64,000 nucleotides of DNA from Martinezella lusitana (GTDB lineage Bacteria > Pseudomonadota > Alphaproteobacteria > Rhizobiales > Rhizobiaceae), in assembly GCF_900094565.1 (NCBI RefSeq), contig NZ_FMAF01000003.1, positions 1 through 64,000 of the forward strand, given 5' to 3'. The position numbers and the translations under genes were made by a program. Each line of letters opens with the position of its first letter. Within the stretch, counting starts at the first letter, position 1. Positions 34,323 through 42,790 of the stretch are shown here, piece by piece. The notes under the pieces were generated by a model, which was not told the origin of the DNA, did no database searches, and saw only the letters and a list, made by a program, of their open reading frames with translations.

Positions 34323-35366
34323 TCAAACCTTCAGTTCGCGCCGCTCCGTCTCCGTCACCATGGCGAGATCCAGCACGCGCTGCAAGTTGGCAGCGTGGCG
34401 GAAGCTCGGGTCCTGGCTGCTGCCGGTCATAACAGCCTCGGCGAAGCGCTGATAGTTGGTCAACACCGGCGGCACCTCGATGACCCTCCACGTCGCCGTT
34501 TCGGTGTCATCGCCAAGGCAGCCGCGCAGTTCGGAACCATTCGGGCTATGAGACACCTCAAGGCCGCCGCGCTCGCCATAGATACGCAGCTTCAGCTCGT
34601 TCAGATGTCCTGTCGCCCAACGACTCGCGTGCACCACACCGAGCGCACCGTTGGCAAAATCGACCGACATCGAAAAGCTGTCGTTCGCATCCAGCGTATA
34701 CTCGCCGATGCGCTCGTCCGGCGCCTTGTTGAAGGTCTTCAGCCGGGCGAAGACATGGTCGATATCGGTCGCCGCGCCATAGGCGGCGAAATCGAGAATA
34801 TGGATGCCGATATCGCCAAGAACGCCGTTGGAGCCATGACCGGTGGACAGCCTCCAGAGCCACTTGGATTCGCTGCGCCAATCGCCCCATGCCCTGGAGA
34901 CGAGCCAGCTCTGCAGATAGGATGCTTCCACATGCTTCACTGTGCCGATCTCGCCCGAGATCACCATCTCGCGCGCCTTCTGCAGTTGCGCGACATTGCG
35001 ATAGGTCAGGTTGACCATGTTGACGACGCCTGCCCTTTCGGCCGCCTCCGTCATCTCAAGCGCTTTTTCATAGTTCTCCGCGAGCGGCTTCTCGCAAAGA
35101 ACGTGCTTGCCGGCGACAAGCAGCGGCAGGGTCGTCGGATGATGGGCCTTGTCGGGCGTGACGTTGGTCACCGCATCGAATTCATTCCAGGCCAGCGCCT
35201 CATCCAGCGACGAGAAGCGGTTCCTGATGTCGAACGTATCGCAAAAGGCTGTGAGCCTCGTCGCATCCGTATCGACGGCGCCAACGATCTCGACGCCGGG
35301 AATACGGGCGAAATGCTCCACATGGTTCTTCGCCATGCCGCCCGTGCCAACTACTATGAGACGCAT
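34323..35366 (-). CDS. Gfo/Idh/MocA family dehydrogenase (ThuB-like)
   Basis: A 347-residue NAD(P)-dependent dehydrogenase. The Rossmann motif VVGTGGMAKNHVEHF is at the N-terminus, and the family motif with the conserved Lys is CEKPLAEN near residues 92-99. GHGSNGVLGDIGIHILD holds the catalytic Asp and His. It follows thuA by 8 bases. ThuA/ThuB pairs in Sinorhizobium oxidise disaccharides to 3-keto sugars, and this pair probably does the same. Two such dehydrogenases occur in this region (see 42791). Confidence 0.85.
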   Translation of the reverse strand: MRLIVVGTGGMAKNHVEHFARIPGVEIVGAVDTDATRLTAFCDTFDIRNRFSSLDEALAWNEFDAVTNVTPDKAHHPTTLPLLVAGKHVLCEKPLAENYEKALEMTEAAERAGVVNMVNLTYRNVAQLQKAREMVISGEIGTVKHVEASYLQSWLVSRAWGDWRSESKWLWRLSTGHGSNGVLGDIGIHILDFAAYGAATDIDHVFARLKTFNKAPDERIGEYTLDANDSFSMSVDFANGALGVVHASRWATGHLNELKLRIYGERGGLEVSHSPNGSELRGCLGDDTETATWRVIEVPPVLTNYQRFAEAVMTGSSQDPSFRHAANLQRVLDLAMVTETERRELKV

Positions 35367-35374
35367 ATTATACC

Positions 35375-36160
35375 TCAGCGATAACCGGCTTCGCCGGCTT
35401 GGTGCAGTCTTGGGCCACGCTCGACGATCGGCTCCAGCGCCTTTTCGACCGGCACATTCGGCGCATCGTGGATACTCGCCTGCGTGCCGAGCGGATTATG
35501 GGCCCATTTCACGGAGTTGATCAGCACCTTGTGGACGGTGTCGTTGTGATAGGTCGGGTAAGTCTCGTGGCCGGGGCGGAAATAGAAGATATTGCCCGCG
35601 CCACGGCGCCAGGTCATGCCGGAACGGAAGACTTCGCCGCCCTGGAACCAGGAGATGAACACCGTTTCCAGCGGCTCGGGAACGGAGAACTGCTCGCCGT
35701 ACATTTCCTCGTTTTCGAGCTCGAAATGCTCGCCAAGTCCGGCCGCGATCGGGTGACGCGGATTGATGACCCAGAGGCGTTCGCGCTCGCCGGCCTCGCG
35801 CCACTTCAACGCGCAGGGCGTGCCCATCAGCCGCTTGAACACTTTCGAGAAATGACCGGAATGCAGGACGATGAGACCCATGCCTTCCCAGACGCGCCTG
35901 GCTACGCGCTCGACGATCTCGTCCTTGACGGCGCCGTGGTCCTTGTGGCCCCACCAAAGCAGGACATCGGTATCCTTCAGCCGGGCCTCGCTGAGGCCAT
36001 GCTCCGGCTCCTGCAACGTTGCAGTAGTCGCCTCAATACCAGCATCGGCATTCAGCGCCTTGGCGATCGTCGTATGCATACCTTCCGGATAAATCTCGGC
36101 GACGACCTTGTTTGTTTGCTCATGGATGTTCTCGCCCCAAACGACGGCACGAATAGTCAT
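35375..36160 (-). CDS. thuA: ThuA family protein (trehalose utilisation)
   Basis: A 261-residue glutamine-amidotransferase-like (flavodoxin-fold) protein: WGENIHEQ at the start, [12 protein letters not shown] near 67-78, and [46 protein letters not shown] recognisable by RSGMTWRRG and FRPGHETYP. The family acts with ThuB in disaccharide catabolism through 3-keto intermediates. The upstream region carries two palindromic sites at 36205-36234, suggesting its own LacI-type control. It precedes the ThuB-like gene with almost no gap. Confidence 0.88.
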   Translation of the reverse strand: MTIRAVVWGENIHEQTNKVVAEIYPEGMHTTIAKALNADAGIEATTATLQEPEHGLSEARLKDTDVLLWWGHKDHGAVKDEIVERVARRVWEGMGLIVLHSGHFSKVFKRLMGTPCALKWREAGERERLWVINPRHPIAAGLGEHFELENEEMYGEQFSVPEPLETVFISWFQGGEVFRSGMTWRRGAGNIFYFRPGHETYPTYHNDTVHKVLINSVKWAHNPLGTQASIHDAPNVPVEKALEPIVERGPRLHQAGEAGYR

Positions 36161-36204
36161 TACGGCACTCCTCTTATACCATTGAAATTGAATAGGTTAT
36201 TCGG

Positions 36205-36234
36205 TCCAAAGCGCTTTGGAAAAGCGCCGCTTTT
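36205..36234. promoter_or_regulatory. Two adjacent palindromes ahead of thuA
   Basis: TCCAAAGCGCTTTGGA (36205-36220) is a perfect 16-bp palindrome. Next to it AAAAGCG-C-CGCTTTT (36220-36234) is a second dyad with an odd centre. Their centres are about 15 bases apart. The AAAGCGCTTT core is of the LacI/GalR type. They lie 45-75 bases before the thuA start and differ from the operator at 43880, so another LacI-type regulator may act here. Confidence 0.6.
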
Positions 36235-36323
36235 AAAGCCTCCAGCAGCCATCCTGCGCAAGACATAGTGCGTCCCCGGTGATTTGACAAAGGCAAAAAC
36301 GGCCATGGATAACACCTGCTTTT

Positions 36324-36665
36324 TCAGTGCGACACGGATTTTGAAAAGAGATTGACGACAAGGACGCCGGCGATGATCAGCACCAGGCCGACGATGGCGG
36401 CAAGATCGAGTTTCTGGCGGAAAAACACCAGCCCAACAGCTGAAATCAACACGATGCCGAGCCCACTCCAGATGGCGTAGGCAATGCCCACCGGAATGAC
36501 CCGCAGCGTTACCGAAAGACAATAGAAGGCGGCGGTGTAGCAGACTACCAGCACGGCCGTCGGGCCGAAGCGGGTGAACTGCTGCGACATCTGCAATGCC
36601 GTCGTACCGATCACTTCCAGCACGATCGCAACCAGCAGCATTGCATAGACCGATGCATTCGCCAT
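36324..36665 (-). CDS. Small multidrug resistance (SMR) efflux protein, EmrE-like
   Basis: A 113-residue protein with four membrane helices. The essential Glu is in VAIVLEVIGTTALQMS near residue 17, and AYAIWSGLGIVLIS is the signature of the third helix. It functions as a dimer that exports cationic compounds or guanidinium in exchange for protons. It follows a TetR regulator by 19 bases, a local regulator-pump unit. The pair interrupts the sugar transport and thuAB genes. Confidence 0.9.
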   Translation of the reverse strand: MANASVYAMLLVAIVLEVIGTTALQMSQQFTRFGPTAVLVVCYTAAFYCLSVTLRVIPVGIAYAIWSGLGIVLISAVGLVFFRQKLDLAAIVGLVLIIAGVLVVNLFSKSVSH

Positions 36666-36684
36666 TCCGTCTTCTCCGATGTTC

Positions 36685-37248
36685 CTAAAGTTGCGTGAGC
36701 TCGATCAGCCGCTCGACCAACCTGTGGCGGGCGCTCTCGTCCATGTCCTGACTGCCGAGCAAGTCCGCCAGCCAGATCCCGTCGGTCGCGAGCCTGACGA
36801 TTGCCGCATCCACTGAGGAGTCCGTTCCGACATATTCCTCGCTACGCTCGCGCACCCAGTCATGCCAGCGCTGGCGCAATTGCGGCTCGCTGAGCAGCAC
36901 CATCGTCACCTGCGCCCAATCTTTCGTTCCCTGCGGCTGGTCGCGCAGCGAAAGGCAGGCGTGGAGATAGCCGCGAGTAAAGCGTCCGTGCGGCAGTGGA
37001 TCGGCGCGCATCGCCTCCTCTATCGCCGCATCCAGCCGCTCGATCAGGCTGTCGAACAGGGCTTCGAGGAGCATGTTCTTGCTGGGAAAATGATGCAGCA
37101 ATCCGCCCTTGCTGACACCCGACGCGCCGGAAACGGCGTCCAACGTCACCGCCGTCATCCCCTTTTCCGAGGCCAGCCGCGCGGCCACCTCCAGCAATTG
37201 CCGGCGGACGAACAGAGGCTGCTTTTTCCTATGGTGCGCAGTGGACAT
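36685..37248 (-). CDS. TetR family transcriptional regulator
   Basis: 187 residues. The HTH is SEKGMTAVTLDAVSGASGVSKGGLLHHFPSKNMLL, given here by its parts TLDAVSGASGVSKG and LLHHFPSK (about 25-55), followed by a C-terminal domain of the TetR_C_6/YcdC type. It should repress the SMR gene that follows it. The start at 37248 fits the typical short N-terminal arm; an upstream in-frame ATG at 37266 is an alternative. TATG-rich sequence just ahead (about 37255-37275) may be its operator. Confidence 0.85.
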   Translation of the reverse strand: MSTAHHRKKQPLFVRRQLLEVAARLASEKGMTAVTLDAVSGASGVSKGGLLHHFPSKNMLLEALFDSLIERLDAAIEEAMRADPLPHGRFTRGYLHACLSLRDQPQGTKDWAQVTMVLLSEPQLRQRWHDWVRERSEEYVGTDSSVDAAIVRLATDGIWLADLLGSQDMDESARHRLVERLIELTQL

Positions 37249-37343
37249 GGCGGCATAACATACCAATTAGACGGTTTCGTCAACGAACTATTCGGCAGCC
37301 CTAAATTTCATGAATTCCAGACATCATCCGGGCCATTCTCTCC

Positions 37344-38432
37344 TCAATTCACGCAATGATGCGCGACATCATTCTCATCGAAGATCGACACCTTTGCCGC
37401 ATCGACGGCGAAGGCAATCGGCGAACCGGCAATGACGGTGGTCATGCCCGGATCCGTGCCGATGATCTTCGAACCGTCCTTGAGCCGAACATGAACGAGC
37501 GAGCGGTCGCCCAGGCGCTCTACCGTCTCGACGTGACCGGCAATGCTACCTTTTTCCGCTGCCGTGACCACCAGATGCTCCGGGCGGATGCCGAGCGTCA
37601 AAGCAGAGCCTCCGATACCGTTGAGCGGCACCGCCGTGTTGATGACCGAGCCATCCGGCAAAGTCGCAGTTGCAAGGCCGCCTGCTTCGCCGACGCTAGC
37701 CATGGTAATAAAGTTCATTCCGGGAGAGCCGACGAACTGCGCGACATAGCGGGTTGCCGGGCGCGTATAGATCTCGACAGGCGTGGCCACCTGTTCGATC
37801 TTCTTGTTGTTGAGCAGCACGATACGGTCGGCAAGCGTCATCGCCTCCACCTGGTCGTGCGTCACGAACACCATGGTCGCTCCCAGCCGCTCATGCAGCT
37901 GCGCCAGCTCGACGCGCGTGCGAGTCCGCAGGCCGGCGTCGAGATTGGACAGCGGCTCGTCAAACAGGAAGACATCGGGCTCGCGCACGATGGCGCGGCC
38001 GATCGCTACGCGCTGGCGCTGGCCCCCCGACAGCGCCGAAGGCTTGCGATCCAGAAGATGCGGCATCTCTAGAATCTTCGCCGCAGCCTCGATGCGTCGT
38101 TCGATCTCGGCCTTCGGCGTTTTGATGTTGCGCAGGCCGAAGGACATGTTGTCGCGAACGGTCATATGCGGATAGAGCGCGTAGGATTGGAATACCATCG
38201 ATACGCCGCGCTCGCCAGGCGGCAGCTGATCGACCCGCCGCCCGCCGATCCAGATCTCACCGCTGGTGATCGACTCCAGGCCCGCGATCATCCGCAGCAA
38301 CGTCGACTTGCCGCAGCCGGAGCCGCCGAGGAACACGACGAACTCCCCGCGCTCGATCGTCAGATCGATGTCGTTGAGAACCTGCACGGCACCAAAATGC
38401 TTGGTGAGGGACTTGATGTTGATTCCTGCCAC
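37344..38432 (-). CDS. Sugar ABC transporter ATP-binding protein (MalK/UgpC type)
   Basis: A 362-residue ATPase. Walker A is GGSGCGKST near residues 36-44, the signature LSGGQRQRVAIGRA near 134-147, Walker B VFLFDEPLSNLD near 154-165, and the H-loop FVTHDQVEAMTLADR follows. The C-terminal TOBE/OB domain (about 235-355) is that of CUT1 sugar importers. It is the last gene of a transporter set (binding protein, two permeases, ATPase) that reads leftwards. In Sinorhizobium the thuEFGK genes lead directly into thuAB; here a TetR/SMR pair lies between. Confidence 0.92.
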   Translation of the reverse strand: MAGINIKSLTKHFGAVQVLNDIDLTIERGEFVVFLGGSGCGKSTLLRMIAGLESITSGEIWIGGRRVDQLPPGERGVSMVFQSYALYPHMTVRDNMSFGLRNIKTPKAEIERRIEAAAKILEMPHLLDRKPSALSGGQRQRVAIGRAIVREPDVFLFDEPLSNLDAGLRTRTRVELAQLHERLGATMVFVTHDQVEAMTLADRIVLLNNKKIEQVATPVEIYTRPATRYVAQFVGSPGMNFITMASVGEAGGLATATLPDGSVINTAVPLNGIGGSALTLGIRPEHLVVTAAEKGSIAGHVETVERLGDRSLVHVRLKDGSKIIGTDPGMTTVIAGSPIAFAVDAAKVSIFDENDVAHHCVN

Positions 38433-38479
38433 TTTCTCCTCCTGCTGAAAACTTGAATTTTGCCAGATCTGCCATTCAT

Positions 38480-38517
38480 CCCGTCCCGGCCCTTCGGATT
38501 ATTGCCGAGGGGACGGG
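38480..38517. terminator. Stem-loop between permease and ATPase genes
   Basis: CCCGTCCC (38480-38487) pairs with GGGACGGG (38510-38517), with CCTTCGG/CCGAGG inside extending it. It sits in the 100-base gap between the MalG-like permease and the ATPase. It may lower expression of the ATPase relative to the permeases or stabilise RNA ends. Confidence 0.45.
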
Positions 38518-38532
38518 ACTTTCCGCATTGGT

Positions 38533-39408
38533 TTATTTGACGGCACCGACGGCAACGCCCCTTGTGAGCGTACGCTGGAAAATCAGGAAGAAGATCACCG
38601 TTGGCGTGATGCCGAGCAAGGAGGCCGCCGCAATCGCTGTTGGTTCCTGCGTATTCGATCCCGACAGCACGCCCATGGCGACGGAGACCGTCTGGTTGTT
38701 GTTGGAGACCAGGAACACCAGGGGGATCAGAAACTCGTTCCAGGTCCAGATGAAGAAGAAGGTCGCGAGCACGGCGAGCGTGGGCCGCATCACGGGGACG
38801 ATCACCAACCAAAGGATTTGCCAGCGGCTCGCATTGTCGATCTGCGCCGCTTCGATGATCTCGCGCGGAAATGTCGCCATGACCGATGAGAGAAGAAAGG
38901 TGCCGAAAGCGGTATGCAGGACGCCGAGGATCAGGATCACCGAGAGCATCGAGTCGAACAGCCCAACCTGCTTTGCCATGTAGTAAAGCGGATAAACCAG
39001 CGCTTCCTGCGGCGCCATGATGGCGATCAGCAAGAGAACCAGCAAGGCCTGCCCGCCACGCACCCGCCCGATGCCGATGGCATAGGCGTTGAGCAGGCTG
39101 AGGACGACAGCCAGTATGGCTGTGCATCCACTGATAAGGATGCTGTTGAAGAGCTTCCGGGGGAAATCGACTGTCGCCCAGAAGTTCTTGAGCGCCGTCA
39201 GGTCGAAGCTCTGCGGGAAGGCGAGCGGACCATTGGCGGCATAATCCGAAGGCGTCTTGATGGCGTTGAAAGCCGCCAGGAAGAACGGAAACAACGTTCC
39301 TGCCAGGAAGACGAGCAGGATAGCCAGAACGATCCAGCGGCCAACCCCCTTTCCTTGGCGATGATGCACCGAAGCAACCGAGTTAGAGAGCGAAGACGTA
39401 GCTGTCAT
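38533..39408 (-). CDS. Sugar ABC transporter permease (MalG type)
   Basis: A 291-residue membrane protein with six helices. The EAA loop is IIEAAQIDNASRWQILWLVIVPVMRPTL, visible as EAAQIDNASRWQ and the following PVMRP near residues 186-210. It forms the channel with the partner permease at 39410, whose stop almost touches this start. It belongs to the CUT1 class that imports oligosaccharides or their derivatives. Confidence 0.9.
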   Translation of the reverse strand: MTATSSLSNSVASVHHRQGKGVGRWIVLAILLVFLAGTLFPFFLAAFNAIKTPSDYAANGPLAFPQSFDLTALKNFWATVDFPRKLFNSILISGCTAILAVVLSLLNAYAIGIGRVRGGQALLVLLLIAIMAPQEALVYPLYYMAKQVGLFDSMLSVILILGVLHTAFGTFLLSSVMATFPREIIEAAQIDNASRWQILWLVIVPVMRPTLAVLATFFFIWTWNEFLIPLVFLVSNNNQTVSVAMGVLSGSNTQEPTAIAAASLLGITPTVIFFLIFQRTLTRGVAVGAVK

Positions 39409-39409
39409 A

Positions 39410-40315
39410 TTAGTGCCCTCCCTCGGACTGTTTCGATTGCATGCGCAGGAACACGATGCCGAGCACGATGGTCACGATTGTCTGTAGCGTCGCGATCGAT
39501 GCGGCATAACCGACGCGGTTCGTTGTGAAGAAATGATAGTAGGAAAGATAAGACGGAACCGTCGTCGCATTGTCCGGGCCGCCTGATGTCAGGACATAGA
39601 TTGGCGCAAAAACCTTGAGGGCCGCGATCAGCGTCGTGAGAGCGACCACGAAAATCTCGGGCATGAGCATGGGAATGGTGATGGAGCGGAAGCGACCGAA
39701 CCAGCTCGCATTGTCGAGCTCGGCGGCTTCGTAAAGCGACGGATCGACGCGCGCCAATCCGGACATGAAGACGACAAGGCAATAGCCGACCTGAACCCAG
39801 ACGATGACAGCTGAAACCGCCCAAAGGGCATAGTTTGCATCCCCCAGCCAGTTCTTCGCCATGAAATCAAGGCCGATCGCCCTCAGCACCGCGTTGATGA
39901 TGCCGATGGGATTGAGGATCCATCCCCATAGAATACCAACCGCGGTCAGCGGCAGGATTTGCGGCAGGTAGAAGCCGGCGCGAAAGAAACTCGACCATGT
40001 CTCGCTGAACTGCGCACTGATATAGTCGAACAGCACTGCCGCCAGCACCAGCCCCAGAAGAATGGGCACGATCGTCATCGAGATGATGAACAGCAGCGTA
40101 TGCTGGATCGAGCCCCAGAAGGCGGCATCCTGGAGCAGCCTCTGATAGTTCTCAAATCCAACATAGCGAGGCGGGATGACGCCGCCCTTCCATGTCGTGA
40201 AGCTGATCGCGAAATTGGCAATCAGCGGAATGAGCACCACTACCGCAAACCCCAGCATGCCGGGGATCATGTAGAAATAGTACCCCGCTTTGCCGGCGCT
40301 CCTCGAATTCTCCAT
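39410..40315 (-). CDS. Sugar ABC transporter permease (MalF type)
   Basis: A 301-residue membrane protein with six helices. The EAA motif is YEAAELDNASWFGRFRSITIP near residues 193-213. The start MENSRSAGKAGYYFYMIPGML is typical of CUT1 permeases. It lies 71 bases after the binding-protein gene and one base before the second permease gene. Confidence 0.9.
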   Translation of the reverse strand: MENSRSAGKAGYYFYMIPGMLGFAVVVLIPLIANFAISFTTWKGGVIPPRYVGFENYQRLLQDAAFWGSIQHTLLFIISMTIVPILLGLVLAAVLFDYISAQFSETWSSFFRAGFYLPQILPLTAVGILWGWILNPIGIINAVLRAIGLDFMAKNWLGDANYALWAVSAVIVWVQVGYCLVVFMSGLARVDPSLYEAAELDNASWFGRFRSITIPMLMPEIFVVALTTLIAALKVFAPIYVLTSGGPDNATTVPSYLSYYHFFTTNRVGYAASIATLQTIVTIVLGIVFLRMQSKQSEGGH

Positions 40316-40386
40316 CGAATTCCTCCAGTCCGATACGGCGAGGCGGCATGAAAGCCGTCCCGCCGTTGTGATTGTCGCCGATGGTG

Positions 40387-41655
40387 TTATTGGGCCGCCT
40401 GCACGTCGTCATAGGCCTTCTTCAGGCGTACGACGAATTGATCAGGCGTGGTCGAGCCATTGACCAGGCCGGTCGTCGCCTGGATCAGCAGTTCGTAATA
40501 GCCAGGCACCGGCCAGTCCGGGTAGAAGCCGAGGCCACCCTTGCCGGAGATCTGGTTGAAGAGCTCGACGTTGCGCTTGCCGACTTCGTCGGTGACCGAG
40601 GCCGGATCGGCGGCAATGGCAACACCACCGAGATTGGCCTGCATGTTCTGGTTTTCCTTGCGCAGGACGAGATCGATGAACTCGTACGAGAGATCCTTGT
40701 TCTTGGCGCTCTTCGGCACCATGAACAGGTTGCCGGTCGAACCCACGCTGTACTTCGGGGTCGGGAAGATGAACTGACTCCACTTGAAGTTCTTGATCGA
40801 ACTCGCGAAGTTGCCGTTGTTCCAGGTGCCGCTGACAAACATCGGAGCTGTGCCCGATGAGAAGAGATTGTCGGCGCCGCCGGTACCCTTCAGGCCGGTC
40901 GAATCCTTCGAAATATAACCCTTGCTCACCCAGTCGGCGATCTTCTGAGCGGCAAACAGGAAGGGCTTGGTATCAAGCGGCGCCTTGAGCCCCTGATAGT
41001 TCTTGACCCAGGTGTCGTCAGCCTGCGTCAGTGCAAGCGTATAGACCAGATGCTGTGCGTTGGAATCCACCGTACCATAGGCAAGCGGCGTAATGCCCTT
41101 CTTCTTGAAAGTGTCCAATGCAGCTTCGAACTCGTCCAGCGTGGTCGGCACTTTCACGCCGTTAGCCTGGAACATGTCGATATTGTAGAAAACCGAAACG
41201 AATTCGCCATAGACGGGAATGCCGATAATTGGGCCCGAACCGTAGATGCCGTTCCCATCGTATTTGCTGAGCTGGCTATTGGTTTCGTTGAGGATCTTAT
41301 CCCAGCCTCGCGACTTGAATTGATCGTCGAGTGGCGTCAGCAGACCTTGCGAGGCGACGAGGCCAGCCGTGGCATTGCCCTTGTTGTACTCCAGAACATC
41401 AGGTGCCTGATCCGAGTTGAGGATGAGGCTGCCTGCCTTCTGCAATTGTTCGAAAGTCTTCTGTTCGAAATTGATCGTAACGTCGGGATGCTTTGCTTTC
41501 AGTTCTTCCAGCGCCTTGGTCCATGCCTTGGCCTGCGAAGTATCCGGCAGTTCGAACCACCAGACGTTAAATGTCTTGCTCTGCGCTTGCGCCACACCGG
41601 CGGCAAGCAGAAGCGACATGCCGGCGGAGATCGCCAGCTTCGAAAAAATATTCAT
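40387..41655 (-). CDS. Sugar ABC transporter substrate-binding protein
   Basis: 422 residues. A signal peptide (MNIFSKLAISAGMSLLLAAG, cut after AQA near residue 24) leads into a family 1 solute-binding fold: FNVWWFELPD, then FEQKTFEQLQKAGSLIL and APDVLEYNKGN. It captures a sugar in the periplasm for the two permeases. The ligand is not evident; the linked ThuA/ThuB-like proteins suggest a disaccharide or a similar polyol. The start at 41655 has GGAGGAG ahead. Confidence 0.9.
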   Translation of the reverse strand: MNIFSKLAISAGMSLLLAAGVAQAQSKTFNVWWFELPDTSQAKAWTKALEELKAKHPDVTINFEQKTFEQLQKAGSLILNSDQAPDVLEYNKGNATAGLVASQGLLTPLDDQFKSRGWDKILNETNSQLSKYDGNGIYGSGPIIGIPVYGEFVSVFYNIDMFQANGVKVPTTLDEFEAALDTFKKKGITPLAYGTVDSNAQHLVYTLALTQADDTWVKNYQGLKAPLDTKPFLFAAQKIADWVSKGYISKDSTGLKGTGGADNLFSSGTAPMFVSGTWNNGNFASSIKNFKWSQFIFPTPKYSVGSTGNLFMVPKSAKNKDLSYEFIDLVLRKENQNMQANLGGVAIAADPASVTDEVGKRNVELFNQISGKGGLGFYPDWPVPGYYELLIQATTGLVNGSTTPDQFVVRLKKAYDDVQAAQ

Positions 41656-41810
41656 ACATTCTCCTCCACCATGCGAACCTTGACGGTATCTGTCCGATGA
41701 CATGGCCCGCGCTGCCATCGGCGTTTTCCTCTCACCTGCGCCAAGCGCCCGCCTGTCCCATGAGACAAGGTGCGGACGCTCGACAGTTCCTCCGTTGGGG
41801 TATCCCGTCA

Positions 41811-41837
41811 TGCCCTGAGCGTCGATCACTCAGGGCA
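41811..41837. terminator. Stem-loop between isomerase and binding-protein genes
   Basis: TGCCCTGAG (41811-41819) pairs perfectly with CTCAGGGCA (41829-41837). There is no T-run on the minus strand, so it more likely protects or processes the operon RNA ahead of the highly expressed binding-protein gene than ends transcription. Confidence 0.45.
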
Positions 41838-41892
41838 TTTCATTAACGCACAACTTGCTTCCTAAATCGATGCAGTTTTGCGGATGCATGCA

Positions 41893-42786
41893 TTACTCGA
41901 TGAAGTCCCCACCCCGGCTTGCCTTGAGATAGTTCAGGCCATGAACCTGGCCAGTCATTTCGAGCGCATCGCGATAGACCGGGTCATGCCAGCCCTCAAT
42001 GTCGATGGAGCCGGACCAGCCGGCCAAGCGCAGCTCGGAAATGATGTCGGTCCAGTTGCTGTCACCAAAGCCCGGCGTGCGCATGAAGACGAACTGCTCC
42101 TTGCCGAAGATGCCGTGCTCCTTGATGACATCCCAGCGGATCGTCGCATCCTTGCCGTGGACGTGGAAAATCTTTTTGGCCCACTTGCGGATCTGCGGCA
42201 GCGGTTCGATCAGATAGACCATCTGATGGCACGGCTCCCATTCCAACCCGATATTGTCGTCCGGAGTCTCGTTGAACATCAGTTCCCAGGCATCGGGATT
42301 ATGCGCGATGTTCCAATCGCCGGTCGCCCAGTTGCCGTCCATGGCGCAGTTCTCGAAGGCAATCCTGATGCCCTTGTCGGCGGCCCGCTTGGCAAGCTCG
42401 CTCCACACCTGCTTGTAGCGCGGCAGGCTGTCAGTGAGCGGCTTGTTGCGGATGCGCCCGGTAAAACCGGCAACGCAGGTCGCGCCGAAATGGTGGGCGT
42501 TGTCGATGCAGTCCTTCCAGCCCTGCAGCGTCTGCAGGTCCATCTCGCGCTCTTCAAGCGGATTGCCGAACATGCCGAGTGTCGAGATGGTGATGTCGCG
42601 GCCGCCGATGGCGTCGAGGCAGCGCTTGCCGAGCTCGCCGAGGTTCTGGCCGTTGGTCGTCTGCCAGAAGAAGGGTTCGAAGCTCTCGAAACCGAGATCG
42701 GCGATCTTGGCGATACCCTGGGCGGCATCCTCGTTCGTCGCCCTGATCATCGTGCCGATGCGGATGGCCTTTGCCGGATTAGTCAT
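41893..42786 (-). CDS. Sugar phosphate isomerase/epimerase (TIM barrel)
   Basis: A 297-residue xylose-isomerase-like TIM barrel. Metal ligands are suggested by IAFENCAMDG near residues 146-155, LEWEPCHQM near 187-195, FHVHGKDA and DIEGWHDP near the end. Family members isomerise or epimerise sugars, or cleave 3-keto glycosides. It lies 4 bases after a Gfo/Idh dehydrogenase, a pair that fits oxidation of a sugar to a keto form followed by further conversion. Confidence 0.87.
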   Translation of the reverse strand: MTNPAKAIRIGTMIRATNEDAAQGIAKIADLGFESFEPFFWQTTNGQNLGELGKRCLDAIGGRDITISTLGMFGNPLEEREMDLQTLQGWKDCIDNAHHFGATCVAGFTGRIRNKPLTDSLPRYKQVWSELAKRAADKGIRIAFENCAMDGNWATGDWNIAHNPDAWELMFNETPDDNIGLEWEPCHQMVYLIEPLPQIRKWAKKIFHVHGKDATIRWDVIKEHGIFGKEQFVFMRTPGFGDSNWTDIISELRLAGWSGSIDIEGWHDPVYRDALEMTGQVHGLNYLKASRGGDFIE

Positions 42787-42790
42787 GATG

